Shown one piece after another: positions 31,242-39,081 of a stretch of 45,990 bases of DNA. The translations under genes and the position numbers were made by a program. A model generated the notes under the pieces. The model was given only the letters and a program-made list of their open reading frames with translations, was not told where the DNA came from and searched no databases. Numbering within the stretch: the stretch's first letter is position 1; each line of letters starts with the position of its first letter. Source of the stretch: Clostridiales bacterium (GTDB taxonomy: Bacteria > Bacillota > Clostridia > Oscillospirales > Oscillospiraceae); contig DYBL01000065.1 in the NCBI GenBank assembly GCA_019418625.1, positions 1-45,990 of the forward strand, read 5' to 3'.

Positions 31242-32417
31242 TCACTCCTTTGCTCGTTCTCCGGCAGCGGCGGCGCTTTGCTCCGCCGTGTCGTTTTCCA
31301 GCTGCAATTTCCGGGCCTGCTCCCGATAGAGGGCAGCCCGTGCCTCCTCCACCTCGTCCTGGAGGTTGATGTCGTCCCATACCACCTCGAATCCGCAGGT
31401 GTAGCCGTGCATCCTGAGCCACATACGGCAGATCCGTTCCAGCGCAGGGGTCAGCGAGCGGCGGATGGCAGTGATCTCCGTGGTGAGGAGGTCTGCCTGC
31501 TGGCTGCTCATGCGCTCGGTGGAGCTCCAGCTCAGCCCCAGCATGAACGGAGGGATGCCGGTCTTGGCCACGATCTGCTCCAGGATCTGCCGCACGGGCA
31601 CCTCGCTGTCCAGAATCGGTGCGTCGCCGCCGATGACCTTGATGTCCACATCGCCCACTGCCACGAAGTCCCGTACCCGGCCGCCGCGGGTATCCTGCAT
31701 GGCCCTGGACCACTCCTCGGCCAGCTGGCGGCTGCGCTCGGCAGCCTGTCCCTCTCCGCTGCGGCAGGTGACGGCAAAGCGCACGTTGCCGCAGCGCTCC
31801 CAGTTGACGCCGATGGTGTGGTAGATCTTCATGAGGATGTCCGCCAGAAACGGCATAGACCGCAGCAGCGACACGCCGTAGGGGTTGGCGGCCTCCGGGT
31901 GCAGCGGCGTGAACAGCAGCAACGACTGGTCCGGCAGAGGACGCATGTGTCCTGCCTCATCCGGCCCGCAGATGACAAAGTCCAGCGGGTGCTCCCCCTC
32001 CCGGATCTCCAAAAGGTCGGTCCTGCCGCATACCAGGGCGGAGATGTCCCGTCCTCCCGCCTCCGGCACGATCTCCCCGATGGCCTTGCCGTAGGTCAAA
32101 AGGGAGTCCAGATAGCAGTCCAGAAAGGCGTTCACGCCGAACTGTCCCCGCCCGGCGGGCACCGTGTGGAAAAATCGGCGCAGCTGTTCATCCGCCGCCG
32201 CGTCGGCGCAGCGGGCGTCCACACCGCCGCACATGCGCACCAGCTTGTAGATGGCCGCGTCCACCAGAGGCACCGCTTCCCGGACCGACCGGTACAGGCG
32301 GTCCTCGGCGCCCTGCAGCGGCACATAATCTCCCAGCATGCCGAAGGGGTGCTGCTGCCCGCTGCGCAGCTGGACCGACGCCGCCGCGGACTGCTTTTTA
32401 AACCATTTCAAACCCAT
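31242..32417 (-). CDS. Phage portal protein
   Basis: A 391-residue portal protein. The PLVDAAIYKLVRMCGG, YLDSLLTYGKAIGEIV, LPDQSLLLFTPLHPEAANPY and ILEQIVAKTGIPPFMLGLSW segments are typical for the dodecameric ring through which DNA is packaged. The ATG at 32417 has AAAGGAGG 6 bases before it; the upstream part of the frame is discarded as overlap with the terminase gene. It follows terL by 13 bases. Confidence 0.92.
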   Translation of the reverse strand: MGLKWFKKQSAAASVQLRSGQQHPFGMLGDYVPLQGAEDRLYRSVREAVPLVDAAIYKLVRMCGGVDARCADAAADEQLRRFFHTVPAGRGQFGVNAFLDCYLDSLLTYGKAIGEIVPEAGGRDISALVCGRTDLLEIREGEHPLDFVICGPDEAGHMRPLPDQSLLLFTPLHPEAANPYGVSLLRSMPFLADILMKIYHTIGVNWERCGNVRFAVTCRSGEGQAAERSRQLAEEWSRAMQDTRGGRVRDFVAVGDVDIKVIGGDAPILDSEVPVRQILEQIVAKTGIPPFMLGLSWSSTERMSSQQADLLTTEITAIRRSLTPALERICRMWLRMHGYTCGFEVVWDDINLQDEVEEARAALYREQARKLQLENDTAEQSAAAAGERAKE

Positions 32418-32430
32418 TCTTTCCTCCTTT

Positions 32431-33642
32431 TCAAACGGCCCGCTCCACGCAGGTGGCCGCAAAGCCGCTGCCGGATTCGCCCGCAAGATCCATGGCAAAA
32501 TAGCGCATATCGTCCATGGCGTGGTCGTTCTCCTTTTTCGGCGCGTCCCTTCCCCGCTTTTCGTCCCAGCAGTAAAGCTCCATTTCCCTCAGGCAGTCCT
32601 CGCACTCCCGGCACAGTACGATCCTGCCCTGCTTGAGAAAGTCCGCCGTCACCCGGATGCCGTCCACCACGTCGTTCACTGCCCGGACCACCGGGAGCCC
32701 CTCCCGGCGCAGCGTCTCGATAAAGCTGGCGGCAGACGGGTCCACGATCACCCGCTCCACCTGAAGCCCCGCCGTCAGCTCCTGGAGATCGGCGGCGTAT
32801 TCCGCGTCGGTCTTTTGCCATCCGGCCTTGCGGGAATCAAAGTATTTCTCCCGTACCCGGTACCAAACGCCGTCCTGAAAGCCCCACAGGCCAAAGGACG
32901 CGGGATTGGCCGTCCCGTAGTCCACGGACACCCGCCAGCGGGCAAAGGGCCCCGGCGGGGACGGCGGCGCGTCGGTTTGCCGGTCGAAGAAGTCATAGAC
33001 CAGTCCCTGTGCCGCCGTCCACTCCCCCAGCACGAACCTGCGGTAAAAGATACCGGAGTAGGCCCGGCGGTAGCGCTGGCGGATGCGGGGCGTGAGGGCG
33101 GGATTGTCCTCCATGGTAAAATGGAGATACAGCGCCCGGCGCTCCTCTGCTTTTAAAATCCACTCCCGATAGAACCAGTGCTGTGGCCCCTCCGGGTTGC
33201 AGTTGAACCACAGCCGGCTGCCGGGCACGCTGCACCGGGCGCAGGCCTGTTCCACAAAGGACCGGGGCATGAGGGCCGCCTCGTCCAGCAGCACGCCCGC
33301 CAGGGTGCTGCCCTGAATAAGCGCCGCGCTGGACTCGTCCTTGCCGCCGAAGAGCAAAAAGCGGTTTTCATGCCCGGCAAAGCGGACCACCAGTAAATTT
33401 TCCGACCGTTTCTCCCGACAGGAAAATCCCAGCTGCCGCAGGCAGGGCAAAAGCTCCGTCAGGAGATTTCGCCGCAAAGAGGTGATGGTCTTTCCGCAAA
33501 GGCCGAACTGCCGCCCGTCGAAGCAGGCCTGGGCCCACAGGAAAAAGGAAAGTCCCATGGAAAAGGTCTTCCCGCTCCGGACAGCCCCGTCGCAGATGAC
33601 CGCCTCCCACCGCTCGCCATGCCTGCACCACCAAGTGAGCAC
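32431..33642 (-). CDS. terL: Terminase large subunit
   Basis: A protein of at least 403 residues. Walker A is GAVRSGKTFSM near residue 19 and Walker B is GVLLDEAALM near 115, with the nuclease Asp in SVDYGTANPASFG near 240 and a further Asp in VIVDPSAASF. It packages DNA into the head. The frame is open for about 30 further codons upstream, reading AEVLHFSPKQRRVLTWW, which matches normal starts of this family, but no ATG, GTG or TTG exists there before GTG 33642. A rare start such as CTG is possible. Its 5' region overlaps or abuts the terS stop. Confidence 0.92.
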   Translation of the reverse strand: MLTWWCRHGERWEAVICDGAVRSGKTFSMGLSFFLWAQACFDGRQFGLCGKTITSLRRNLLTELLPCLRQLGFSCREKRSENLLVVRFAGHENRFLLFGGKDESSAALIQGSTLAGVLLDEAALMPRSFVEQACARCSVPGSRLWFNCNPEGPQHWFYREWILKAEERRALYLHFTMEDNPALTPRIRQRYRRAYSGIFYRRFVLGEWTAAQGLVYDFFDRQTDAPPSPPGPFARWRVSVDYGTANPASFGLWGFQDGVWYRVREKYFDSRKAGWQKTDAEYAADLQELTAGLQVERVIVDPSAASFIETLRREGLPVVRAVNDVVDGIRVTADFLKQGRIVLCRECEDCLREMELYCWDEKRGRDAPKKENDHAMDDMRYFAMDLAGESGSGFAATCVERAV

Positions 33643-33673
33643 CCTGCGCTGCTTGGGAGAAAAATGCAGTACC

Positions 33674-34153
33674 TCAGCCGTGCTCCCAGCCCCCTTCTTC
33701 CGCGCCGGAAGTCTCCGTCAGCGCCTGATAAAGCTCCCGGGCGCTGCCCTGGGTGCCGTCGCCCTCCAGCAGGGTGTACAGCGTCTCCAATGCCCGGACC
33801 CGGTCTAAGAACTTCAGCTCGATGCCCCCCTTGTCCGTCACCCGGATCTCCGCCACCGCCGATAGATCCAGCTCCTCCAGGTCGGCCTCCCGGCCCTGCA
33901 AAGCCAGCCGAACACCGTCGGCGGAACGTCCGAAGGCCAGCTGCGCCAGATGCCGCAGCACGTCCTCCCGCCGCAGCTGCCCGGCGGCCGCCTCCCGCAT
34001 CCGCTCCAGGCAGCGCTGCACCCGGTCCGTCTCCAGCAGGGCAAAGCCGTCTCCGCTGCCCGATTCCCGGGCGGCCAGTTCAGGGTTCATGGTCCGCAGA
34101 TACGCTCTGCAAAACTTTCCCTGCCTGCTGACCGCGGATGTATGTTCCCGCAT
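33674..34153 (-). CDS. terS: Terminase small subunit
   Basis: A 159-residue protein. The AYLRTMNPELAARESGSGDG segment gives the helix-turn-helix that recognises the packaging site, followed by RVQRCLERMREAAAGQLRRE and the acidic tail typical of PBSX-type small subunits. The ATG at 34153 has AAAGGAGG upstream. It is the first gene of the operon and lies 30 bases from a terminator-like hairpin. Confidence 0.85.
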   Translation of the reverse strand: MREHTSAVSRQGKFCRAYLRTMNPELAARESGSGDGFALLETDRVQRCLERMREAAAGQLRREDVLRHLAQLAFGRSADGVRLALQGREADLEELDLSAVAEIRVTDKGGIELKFLDRVRALETLYTLLEGDGTQGSARELYQALTETSGAEEGGWEHG

Positions 34154-34183
34154 GCTCTCTCCTCCTTTCACCCGCACCTTCCC

Positions 34184-34215
34184 AAAGAAAAAACGTGCAC
34201 GGAGCCGTGCACGTT
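34184..34215 (-). terminator. Terminator-like hairpin in the leader of the phage operon
   Basis: AACGTGCACGG (34192-34202) and CCGTGCACGTT (34205-34215) form a near-perfect stem. On the minus strand it is followed by TTTT-C-TTT, the form of an intrinsic terminator pointing toward terS. The first start codon is only 30 bases further, leaving no room for a promoter in between. Confidence 0.7.
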
Positions 34216-34271
34216 GGGAGCAAAATTTTTATCGTTTCTTTTTCTTAGCGGAATCTTAACATTTCGTCTGG

Positions 34272-34277
34272 TATAAT
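34272..34277 (+). promoter_or_regulatory. Promoter -10 box of the sensor kinase gene
   Basis: A perfect TATAAT at 34272-34277, 34 bases before the TTG start; no clear -35 at 17 bases. The element may depend on an activator. Confidence 0.5.
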
Positions 34278-34310
34278 TACTCTGTACTATTTTGTGAAGG
34301 GGCAGTTGCA

Positions 34311-35369
34311 TTGTCTCAAAAGAAAAAATTTTCCCAGCTCTTTCCTTTTTCCCTGCGGGATTTCCTGCTGTCCATCGCCATTTTCTTTTGTGCGGTGGAG
34401 TGCTGTTCCTTTTTCCGCCTGGCTGAAAGCAGTGACGGATTTGCCACACCGGTTTTTATCCTTGCGGTGCTTTTGATCTCCCGCTTTACCGCCGGCTACC
34501 TCTTTGGTCTGGTTGCCTCCCTGTTGGGCGTCATCTGTGTGAACTATATCTTCACCTACCCGTATCTTTCCTTGAATTTCACACTTTCCGGATACCCCCT
34601 CAGCTTTTTGGCTTTCTTCATGGTCTCCATCATCACCAGCACTCTGACCACCCAGGCCAAGCAGCAGGAGAAGCTGCGCATGGAAAATGAAAAGGAGAAG
34701 ATGCGGGCCAACCTGCTGCGCTCCGTCTCCCACGATATCCGCACACCGCTGACATCCATCGTGGGCGCCACCTCCACCATTTTGGACCATCCGACCCTGC
34801 CCCCCTCGGAGCAGAAGGAGCTTTTGGAGGATGTGCGCAGCGACGCCCAGTGGCTGATCCAGGTGGTGGAGAATCTGCTTTCCATCACCCGCATCGGCAG
34901 TGATCAGGCCAATATCAAAAAGGAGCCGGAAGCCGCCGAGGAGATCCTGGGAGAAGCCGTGCGGAAATTCCGCAAGCGGTATCCCCAGGTCCTGGTAGAA
35001 GTCCGCGCCCCCCGGGAGCTCTTGCTGGTCCCCATGGATCCGATCCTCATTGAGCAGGTGCTCTCCAATCTGCTGGAAAACGCCGTGCTGCACGGGAAGA
35101 CCGTCTCCCGGATCGTGGTGTCGGTGCAGCGGGAAGAGGGCTTCGCCCGCTTTTCCGTGGCAGATGACGGCCAGGGCATTTCGCCTGACGCACTGCCCCG
35201 CCTGTTCGACGGAACGCTCAAGCACAGCGAGACACCATCCGGCGACGGAAAACGGAACATGGGCCTGGGGCTTTCCGTGTGCCTTGCCATCGTGCGTGCC
35301 CATGGAGGCACCATGGAGGCGCGGAATCTGGACCAGGGCGCGGAATTCACCTTCCGCCTGCCACTGTAA
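34311..35369 (+). CDS. KdpD-like sensor histidine kinase, short form
   Basis: A 352-residue kinase. Three or four membrane helices of DUF4118 type lie at residues 15-110 (SIAIFFCAVECCSFF onward). The dimerization domain has SVSHDIRTPLTSIVG with phospho-acceptor His141. The ATP domain shows NLLENAVLHG, DDGQGIS and MGLGLSVCLAIVRAHGG. It lacks the large N-terminal KdpD and USP domains that bind potassium-related signals, so it senses through its membrane part. I accept TTG at 34311 as start, with GAAGGGG 8 bases upstream. The response regulator follows 18 bases downstream. Confidence 0.9.
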   Translation: MSQKKKFSQLFPFSLRDFLLSIAIFFCAVECCSFFRLAESSDGFATPVFILAVLLISRFTAGYLFGLVASLLGVICVNYIFTYPYLSLNFTLSGYPLSFLAFFMVSIITSTLTTQAKQQEKLRMENEKEKMRANLLRSVSHDIRTPLTSIVGATSTILDHPTLPPSEQKELLEDVRSDAQWLIQVVENLLSITRIGSDQANIKKEPEAAEEILGEAVRKFRKRYPQVLVEVRAPRELLLVPMDPILIEQVLSNLLENAVLHGKTVSRIVVSVQREEGFARFSVADDGQGISPDALPRLFDGTLKHSETPSGDGKRNMGLGLSVCLAIVRAHGGTMEARNLDQGAEFTFRLPL

Positions 35370-35387
35370 AAAAGGAGGTATCCCCCT

Positions 35388-36095
35388 ATGAATATTCGGG
35401 AAAAAATTCTGGTGGTGGAAGACGAGAAAAACATCTCTCACTTCATCTCCGCCGTACTCAATACCAACGGCTACGAAGCCATGCAGGCCCGCTCCGGCGA
35501 GGAGGCCCTGTCCATGATCTCCTCCCACTGCCCGGACCTGATCATCCTGGACCTTGGATTGCCGGATATGGACGGTATGGAGATCCTGCGCAGTCTGCGC
35601 AGCTGGTCCAGCCTTCCGGTGGTCGTGGTGTCCGCCCGCTCTCACGAGCGGGACAAGGTCAGCGCCCTGGACCTGGGCGCTGACGATTATCTCACCAAGC
35701 CCTTCGGCACGGACGAGCTGCTGGCCCGGGTGCGCACCGCCATCCGTCATACCCGCACCTCCTCCGGCAACGACGAGATCGCCCAGCGAGGGACATACAC
35801 GGTAGGCGATCTGGTGGTGGACTTCAATAAGCACCAGGCCCTGGTGCGGGGCCAGAACGTCCGGCTGACCCTCAGTGAATTCCGGATCGTCGCCCTGCTG
35901 GCCAAGTATGCGGGCAAAGTCCTGACCTATGATTTCATCATCAAGGAGCTCTGGGGCCCCCGCGCCAGCGGCGATAACCAGATCCTTCGGGTCAACATGG
36001 CCAACATCCGCCGCAAGATCGAGGAAAATCCCGCCGAGCCGCGCTATCTTTTTACCGAAGTAGGCGTGGGCTATCGTATGGCTGAAGGCGACTAA
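35388..36095 (+). CDS. KdpE-like response regulator (OmpR/PhoB family)
   Basis: A 235-residue regulator. The receiver domain has ILVVEDEKN, the phospho-acceptor Asp55 in LIILDLGLPDMDG, and TKPFGTDELLARV. The C-terminal winged helix (about 130-232) ends LFTEVGVGYRM, close to KdpE. It is the partner of the kinase encoded upstream. No kdpFABC genes are in the window; the next gene is a CstA transporter, so control of that gene is plausible. AAAGGAGG precedes the ATG, and a strong terminator follows. Confidence 0.92.
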   Translation: MNIREKILVVEDEKNISHFISAVLNTNGYEAMQARSGEEALSMISSHCPDLIILDLGLPDMDGMEILRSLRSWSSLPVVVVSARSHERDKVSALDLGADDYLTKPFGTDELLARVRTAIRHTRTSSGNDEIAQRGTYTVGDLVVDFNKHQALVRGQNVRLTLSEFRIVALLAKYAGKVLTYDFIIKELWGPRASGDNQILRVNMANIRRKIEENPAEPRYLFTEVGVGYRMAEGD

Positions 36096-36106
36096 TCGTT
36101 TACCCC

Positions 36107-36144
36107 AAAAGCGTCCGCTTCCGCAGGGAGGCGGACGCTTTTTT
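36107..36144 (+). terminator. Terminator after the two-component genes
   Basis: AAAAGCGTCCGC (36107-36118) pairs with GCGGACGCTTTT (36131-36142), followed by further T. Confidence 0.88.
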
Positions 36145-36260
36145 ACTGAAATTAACGATTTTTTTATGCTTCGTCGAACTTTTTTATCGAAATCCAAACT
36201 TATATGAATGATTCTTTAACAGCCGCTCTGCATAAAATCTGCTATCTTATGATACAGAGA

Positions 36261-36276
36261 TTGACCCTCGGGTCAA
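36261..36276 (+). promoter_or_regulatory. Palindrome just before the cstA-type gene
   Basis: TTGACCC and GGGTCAA form a perfect 7+7 repeat with a TC centre, followed by seven A and the AGGAG ribosome-binding site. Its place in the leader suggests an operator or a small RNA hairpin. Confidence 0.5.
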
Positions 36277-36296
36277 AAAAAGGAGTGTGTGTGTCA

Positions 36297-37805
36297 ATGG
36301 CAACATTCATTTTGGGTCTCGTGATTTTGTTCGTGGGCGCCGCCGTTTACGGCAAGTTCTGCGAAAAGGTCTTCGGGCCCGACGACCGGGAAACGCCTGC
36401 CTACTCCAAGCAGGACGGCGTGGACTTCGTTCCCATGCGGGGCTGGAAAAACAGCCTCATCAACCTGCTGAATATCGCAGGTACCGGCCCCATCTTCGGG
36501 CCTATCCAGGGCATCCTGTTCGGGCCCATCGCGTTTATCACCATCCCCATCGGCAACGTCATCGGCGGCGCCATGCACGACTATTTCTCCGGCATGATCT
36601 GCCTGCGTGACGGCGGCACCCAGATGTCCTCCATGATCCGCAAGTATTCCAACGGCGTGATCTACAAGGTGTACAACGTGTTCGTCTGCCTGCTTCTGCT
36701 GCTGGTGGGCGCCGTGTTCATCTACACCCCCGGCGACATCGCCGCCACCCAGGTGTTCGGCTTCTCCGGCCTGGCCAACGATCCCACCACCTGGATCATC
36801 TACGGTGCCATCTTCGTCTATTACCTGATCGCCACCGTGTTCCCCATCGATGCCATCATCGGCCGCATCTACCCCATCTTCGGCGCCATTTTGATGTTCT
36901 CCGCCATCGGCGTGTTCATCGGCCTGTTTGTCCACGGCTATCCTCTGCTGAACATCTGGGACGACTGGCAGGGCGTTGCCCTCCAGGCCTTCCAGACCGT
37001 GGACGGCGCTGAGGTCCCCTTCAGCTATGGTGAGTACTTCGCCTCCGGCCACTTCCTGCCCGTGTTCTTCGTGACCGTGGCCTGCGGCATCCTGTCCGGC
37101 TTCCACTCCACCCAGACCGCCATCATTTCCCGTACCATGAAGAGCGAGAAGCAGGGCCGCATGACCTTCTACAACATGATGATCCTGGAAGGCTTCATCG
37201 CCATGGTCTGGGCTGCTGCCGCCATGGGTATCTACAACCTGGGTATCCAGGCTGCCAACGCCAGTGCCACCGGCACCGTGGGCGCTGTCTGCCGTGACAT
37301 TTTGGGAGATGTGGGCGGCATCATCGCTCTGTTGGGCATCATCGTTCTGCCCATCACCTCCGGTGATACGGCTCTGCGCGGCCTGCGTCTGACCATTTCC
37401 GAGTCTTTGCGCATCGACCAGAGCACCAACAGCAAGCGTCTGACCCTCTCCGCCATCATCTTCGCTCTGGTGGCTGTGATCCTGGTGTTCGCCAAGATGA
37501 ACGCCGAGGGCTTCAATATCCTGTGGCGTTACTTCGCCTGGTCCAACCAGACGCTGTCTCTGTTCGCGTTCCTGGCCATTTCCATCTGGATGTTTGAAAA
37601 CGGCAAGAGCAAGTTCGTGTGGGTCCCCCTGATCCCCGGCGCTTTCTATGCGTTCATCACTGTGACCTACATCGCCAACGCCAAGATCGGCTTCAACATC
37701 CCCTGGACCTATGCCTACATCATCGGTGTTGTGGCTGCCGTTGCCTATGTGGTCGCCATCTGCGCCTACGGCAAAAAGCGCTCTGCCAGTCTCCTGCGCA
37801 AATAA
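36297..37805 (+). CDS. CstA-family peptide/pyruvate transporter
   Basis: A 502-residue membrane protein with some 14 hydrophobic segments. The hallmark region NIAGTGPIFGPIQGILFGPI, then the GGAMHDYFSGMICLRDGGTQ motif, the CGILSGFHSTQTAIISRTMK stretch and the WRYFAWSNQTLSLFAF segment place it in the CstA (carbon starvation) family, in the short form usual in Firmicutes. The family imports peptides or pyruvate under starvation. AAGGAG lies about 11 bases before the ATG; GTG at 36291 is a possible alternative start. Highly biased codon use suggests strong expression. Confidence 0.93.
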   Translation: MATFILGLVILFVGAAVYGKFCEKVFGPDDRETPAYSKQDGVDFVPMRGWKNSLINLLNIAGTGPIFGPIQGILFGPIAFITIPIGNVIGGAMHDYFSGMICLRDGGTQMSSMIRKYSNGVIYKVYNVFVCLLLLLVGAVFIYTPGDIAATQVFGFSGLANDPTTWIIYGAIFVYYLIATVFPIDAIIGRIYPIFGAILMFSAIGVFIGLFVHGYPLLNIWDDWQGVALQAFQTVDGAEVPFSYGEYFASGHFLPVFFVTVACGILSGFHSTQTAIISRTMKSEKQGRMTFYNMMILEGFIAMVWAAAAMGIYNLGIQAANASATGTVGAVCRDILGDVGGIIALLGIIVLPITSGDTALRGLRLTISESLRIDQSTNSKRLTLSAIIFALVAVILVFAKMNAEGFNILWRYFAWSNQTLSLFAFLAISIWMFENGKSKFVWVPLIPGAFYAFITVTYIANAKIGFNIPWTYAYIIGVVAAVAYVVAICAYGKKRSASLLRK

Positions 37806-37807
37806 TA

Positions 37808-37844
37808 AAATCCCCCGCCGCTGATGCGGCGGGGGATTTTTTCC
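37808..37844 (+). terminator. Terminator after the CstA-type gene
   Basis: AAATCCCCCGCCGC pairs with GCGGCGGGGGATTT around a short loop, and the T-run continues. Confidence 0.9.
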
Positions 37845-37886
37845 TGTGTATGCGCCCCGGACGCATGGCGTCCGGGGCGGCTTCGT

Positions 37887-38777
37887 TCACCGTTCTTCCT
37901 GCTGCACCTGTCCATGGACATAGTCCTGCACATAGCGCATGAAATTCCGGGTCATGGGGGAAGCTGCCTTCATCTGCGGCACGCCCATGCCCAGCATACG
38001 CTCCTGAGGCGGATCCATAGGCAGCGCCACGGCGTCGTTGGGGTAGTTGCGCAGCAGCAGATCCGAGAGGATGGATACGCCCAGCCCCTTGGCTACCATG
38101 GAGATGATGGCGTAATCACTGCATGCGGAAAACCGGATCTCCGGCTGCCGGGGCAGCTGCTGCAAGATATCGTGCACCTCTCCGTCATAGCCGGGCATAG
38201 GCATGATGAACGGCTCGTGCAAAAACGCCTCCAACGGCAGCCGGCCGCTCTGGGCCAGGGGATGCTCCGGCGGCACCAGGGCCAGCATCCGGTCCCGGCA
38301 CAGGGGGATCCATTCATAGTTGCGCCCTTCTCCGCCGGCGTACAGGCAAAGATCCGCCTCCCGGCGGTTCATGGCGCCTTCGATGATATCCGTGCCGCCT
38401 TCGATGATCTGGATCTCCACATTGGGATAGTCCTTTTGGAACAGGGCAATAATGCCCGGCAGCCAGTAGGTGGCCACGCTGGGGTAAGCTGCAATGCGGA
38501 TGCAGCCGATGTCCGCGCCCTTGATCTTGGCGATGTTCTGCTCCAATGACTCATTGGTCCGCAGCAGCTGGCGGATAATGGGCAGCAGCATCTCTCCCTC
38601 CGTGTTGGGCAGGATGCCCGCGGAGGTGCGCACCATCAGGGGAAATCCCACCTCATCCTCCAGAGACTGCATCATGTGGCTGATGCCCGACTGGGTGTAT
38701 CCCAGCTCCTCAGCGGCCTTGGAAAGGCTCCCCAGTTCCACGGCCCGCACAAACGCCTCGTACTTACGAATATTCAT
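37887..38777 (-). CDS. LysR family regulator
   Basis: A 296-residue regulator. The N-terminal winged helix, MNIRKYEAFVRAVELGSLSK, then AAEELGYTQSGISHMMQSLE, is followed by the substrate-binding domain with the usual CIRIAAYPSVATYWLPGIIA opening. Family members respond to a small metabolite and often control a divergent or adjacent gene. GGAGG lies 7 bases before the ATG. It converges on the CstA-type gene across a terminator; no divergent gene is present, so its target is not evident. Confidence 0.92.
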   Translation of the reverse strand: MNIRKYEAFVRAVELGSLSKAAEELGYTQSGISHMMQSLEDEVGFPLMVRTSAGILPNTEGEMLLPIIRQLLRTNESLEQNIAKIKGADIGCIRIAAYPSVATYWLPGIIALFQKDYPNVEIQIIEGGTDIIEGAMNRREADLCLYAGGEGRNYEWIPLCRDRMLALVPPEHPLAQSGRLPLEAFLHEPFIMPMPGYDGEVHDILQQLPRQPEIRFSACSDYAIISMVAKGLGVSILSDLLLRNYPNDAVALPMDPPQERMLGMGVPQMKAASPMTRNFMRYVQDYVHGQVQQEER

Positions 38778-38874
38778 GTTCAAGCCTCCTCTGCCGCCGC
38801 AGACCGCCGGGTCTTCCCATGTCGGTACTGCATGTCCGTTATGAAAAACCAGACATTCTCGAATATCTGATTTT

Positions 38875-38903
38875 ATGGTACAGTATCCGTAAAGAAAAGG
38901 CAA
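38875..38903 (-). promoter_or_regulatory. Possible promoter of the LysR gene
   Basis: On the minus strand TTGCCT (38898-38903), a 17-base spacer and TACCAT (38875-38880). Match is moderate. The surrounding AT-rich stretch is the only such region between this gene and the terminator at 39032. Confidence 0.4.
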
Positions 38904-39081
38904 GGGGGATTTCTTCTCCCACCGGGATCTTTGGGATACCGCCCCCATGTGCCGGACGCCTTTTGACAAGGGGCAGCTTCCGCGATTTGACAGGGTCGCG
39001 GATCCCACAGCTGTCCGCCCCCCTGAAAAACGCGCCGCTGTAAAACAGCGGCGCATTTTTTATACAGTTGGTGGACCGGCG
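38904..39081. other. Intergenic stretch, no gene
   Basis: Contains two TTTGACA words (38962 and 38986) without matching -10 boxes and a hairpin terminator at the right. No coding frame is supported. Confidence 0.5.
39032..39062. terminator. Bidirectional terminator at the end of the apbE operon
   Basis: GCGCCGCTG (39032-39040) pairs with CAGCGGCGC (39046-39054). T-runs follow on the plus strand, and on the minus strand via AAAAAC at 39026. Confidence 0.8.

Larger units (their letters stand above)
21490..34153 (-). mobile_element. Compact phage head and contractile-tail operon (domesticated prophage or GTA-like)
   Basis: Nineteen co-oriented genes with overlaps or gaps under 30 bases encode packaging, head, connector, contractile tail and baseplate, in the order of PBSX/Mu-like phages. 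Nothing for integration, replication, lysis, regulation or tail fibres is present on either side within the window. Composition looks like the host. The whole morphogenesis set fits in 12.7 kb because the tape-measure slot holds only 180 codons. Confidence 0.8.

Noticed and set aside
21490..34153. R-type tailocin (headless)
   Set aside because: Terminase, portal, protease, decoration and capsid genes are all present and intact, so the product is a DNA-packaging particle, not a tail alone.
34287..36197. A 636-codon minus-strand frame opposite the kinase and response-regulator genes
   Set aside because: Both plus-strand genes have complete catalytic motifs; the antisense peptide is His/Gly-rich and lacks a ribosome-binding site.
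38962..38992. Two TTTGACA words as tandem promoters
   Set aside because: No -10 boxes follow, and no plus-strand gene lies downstream before the terminator.
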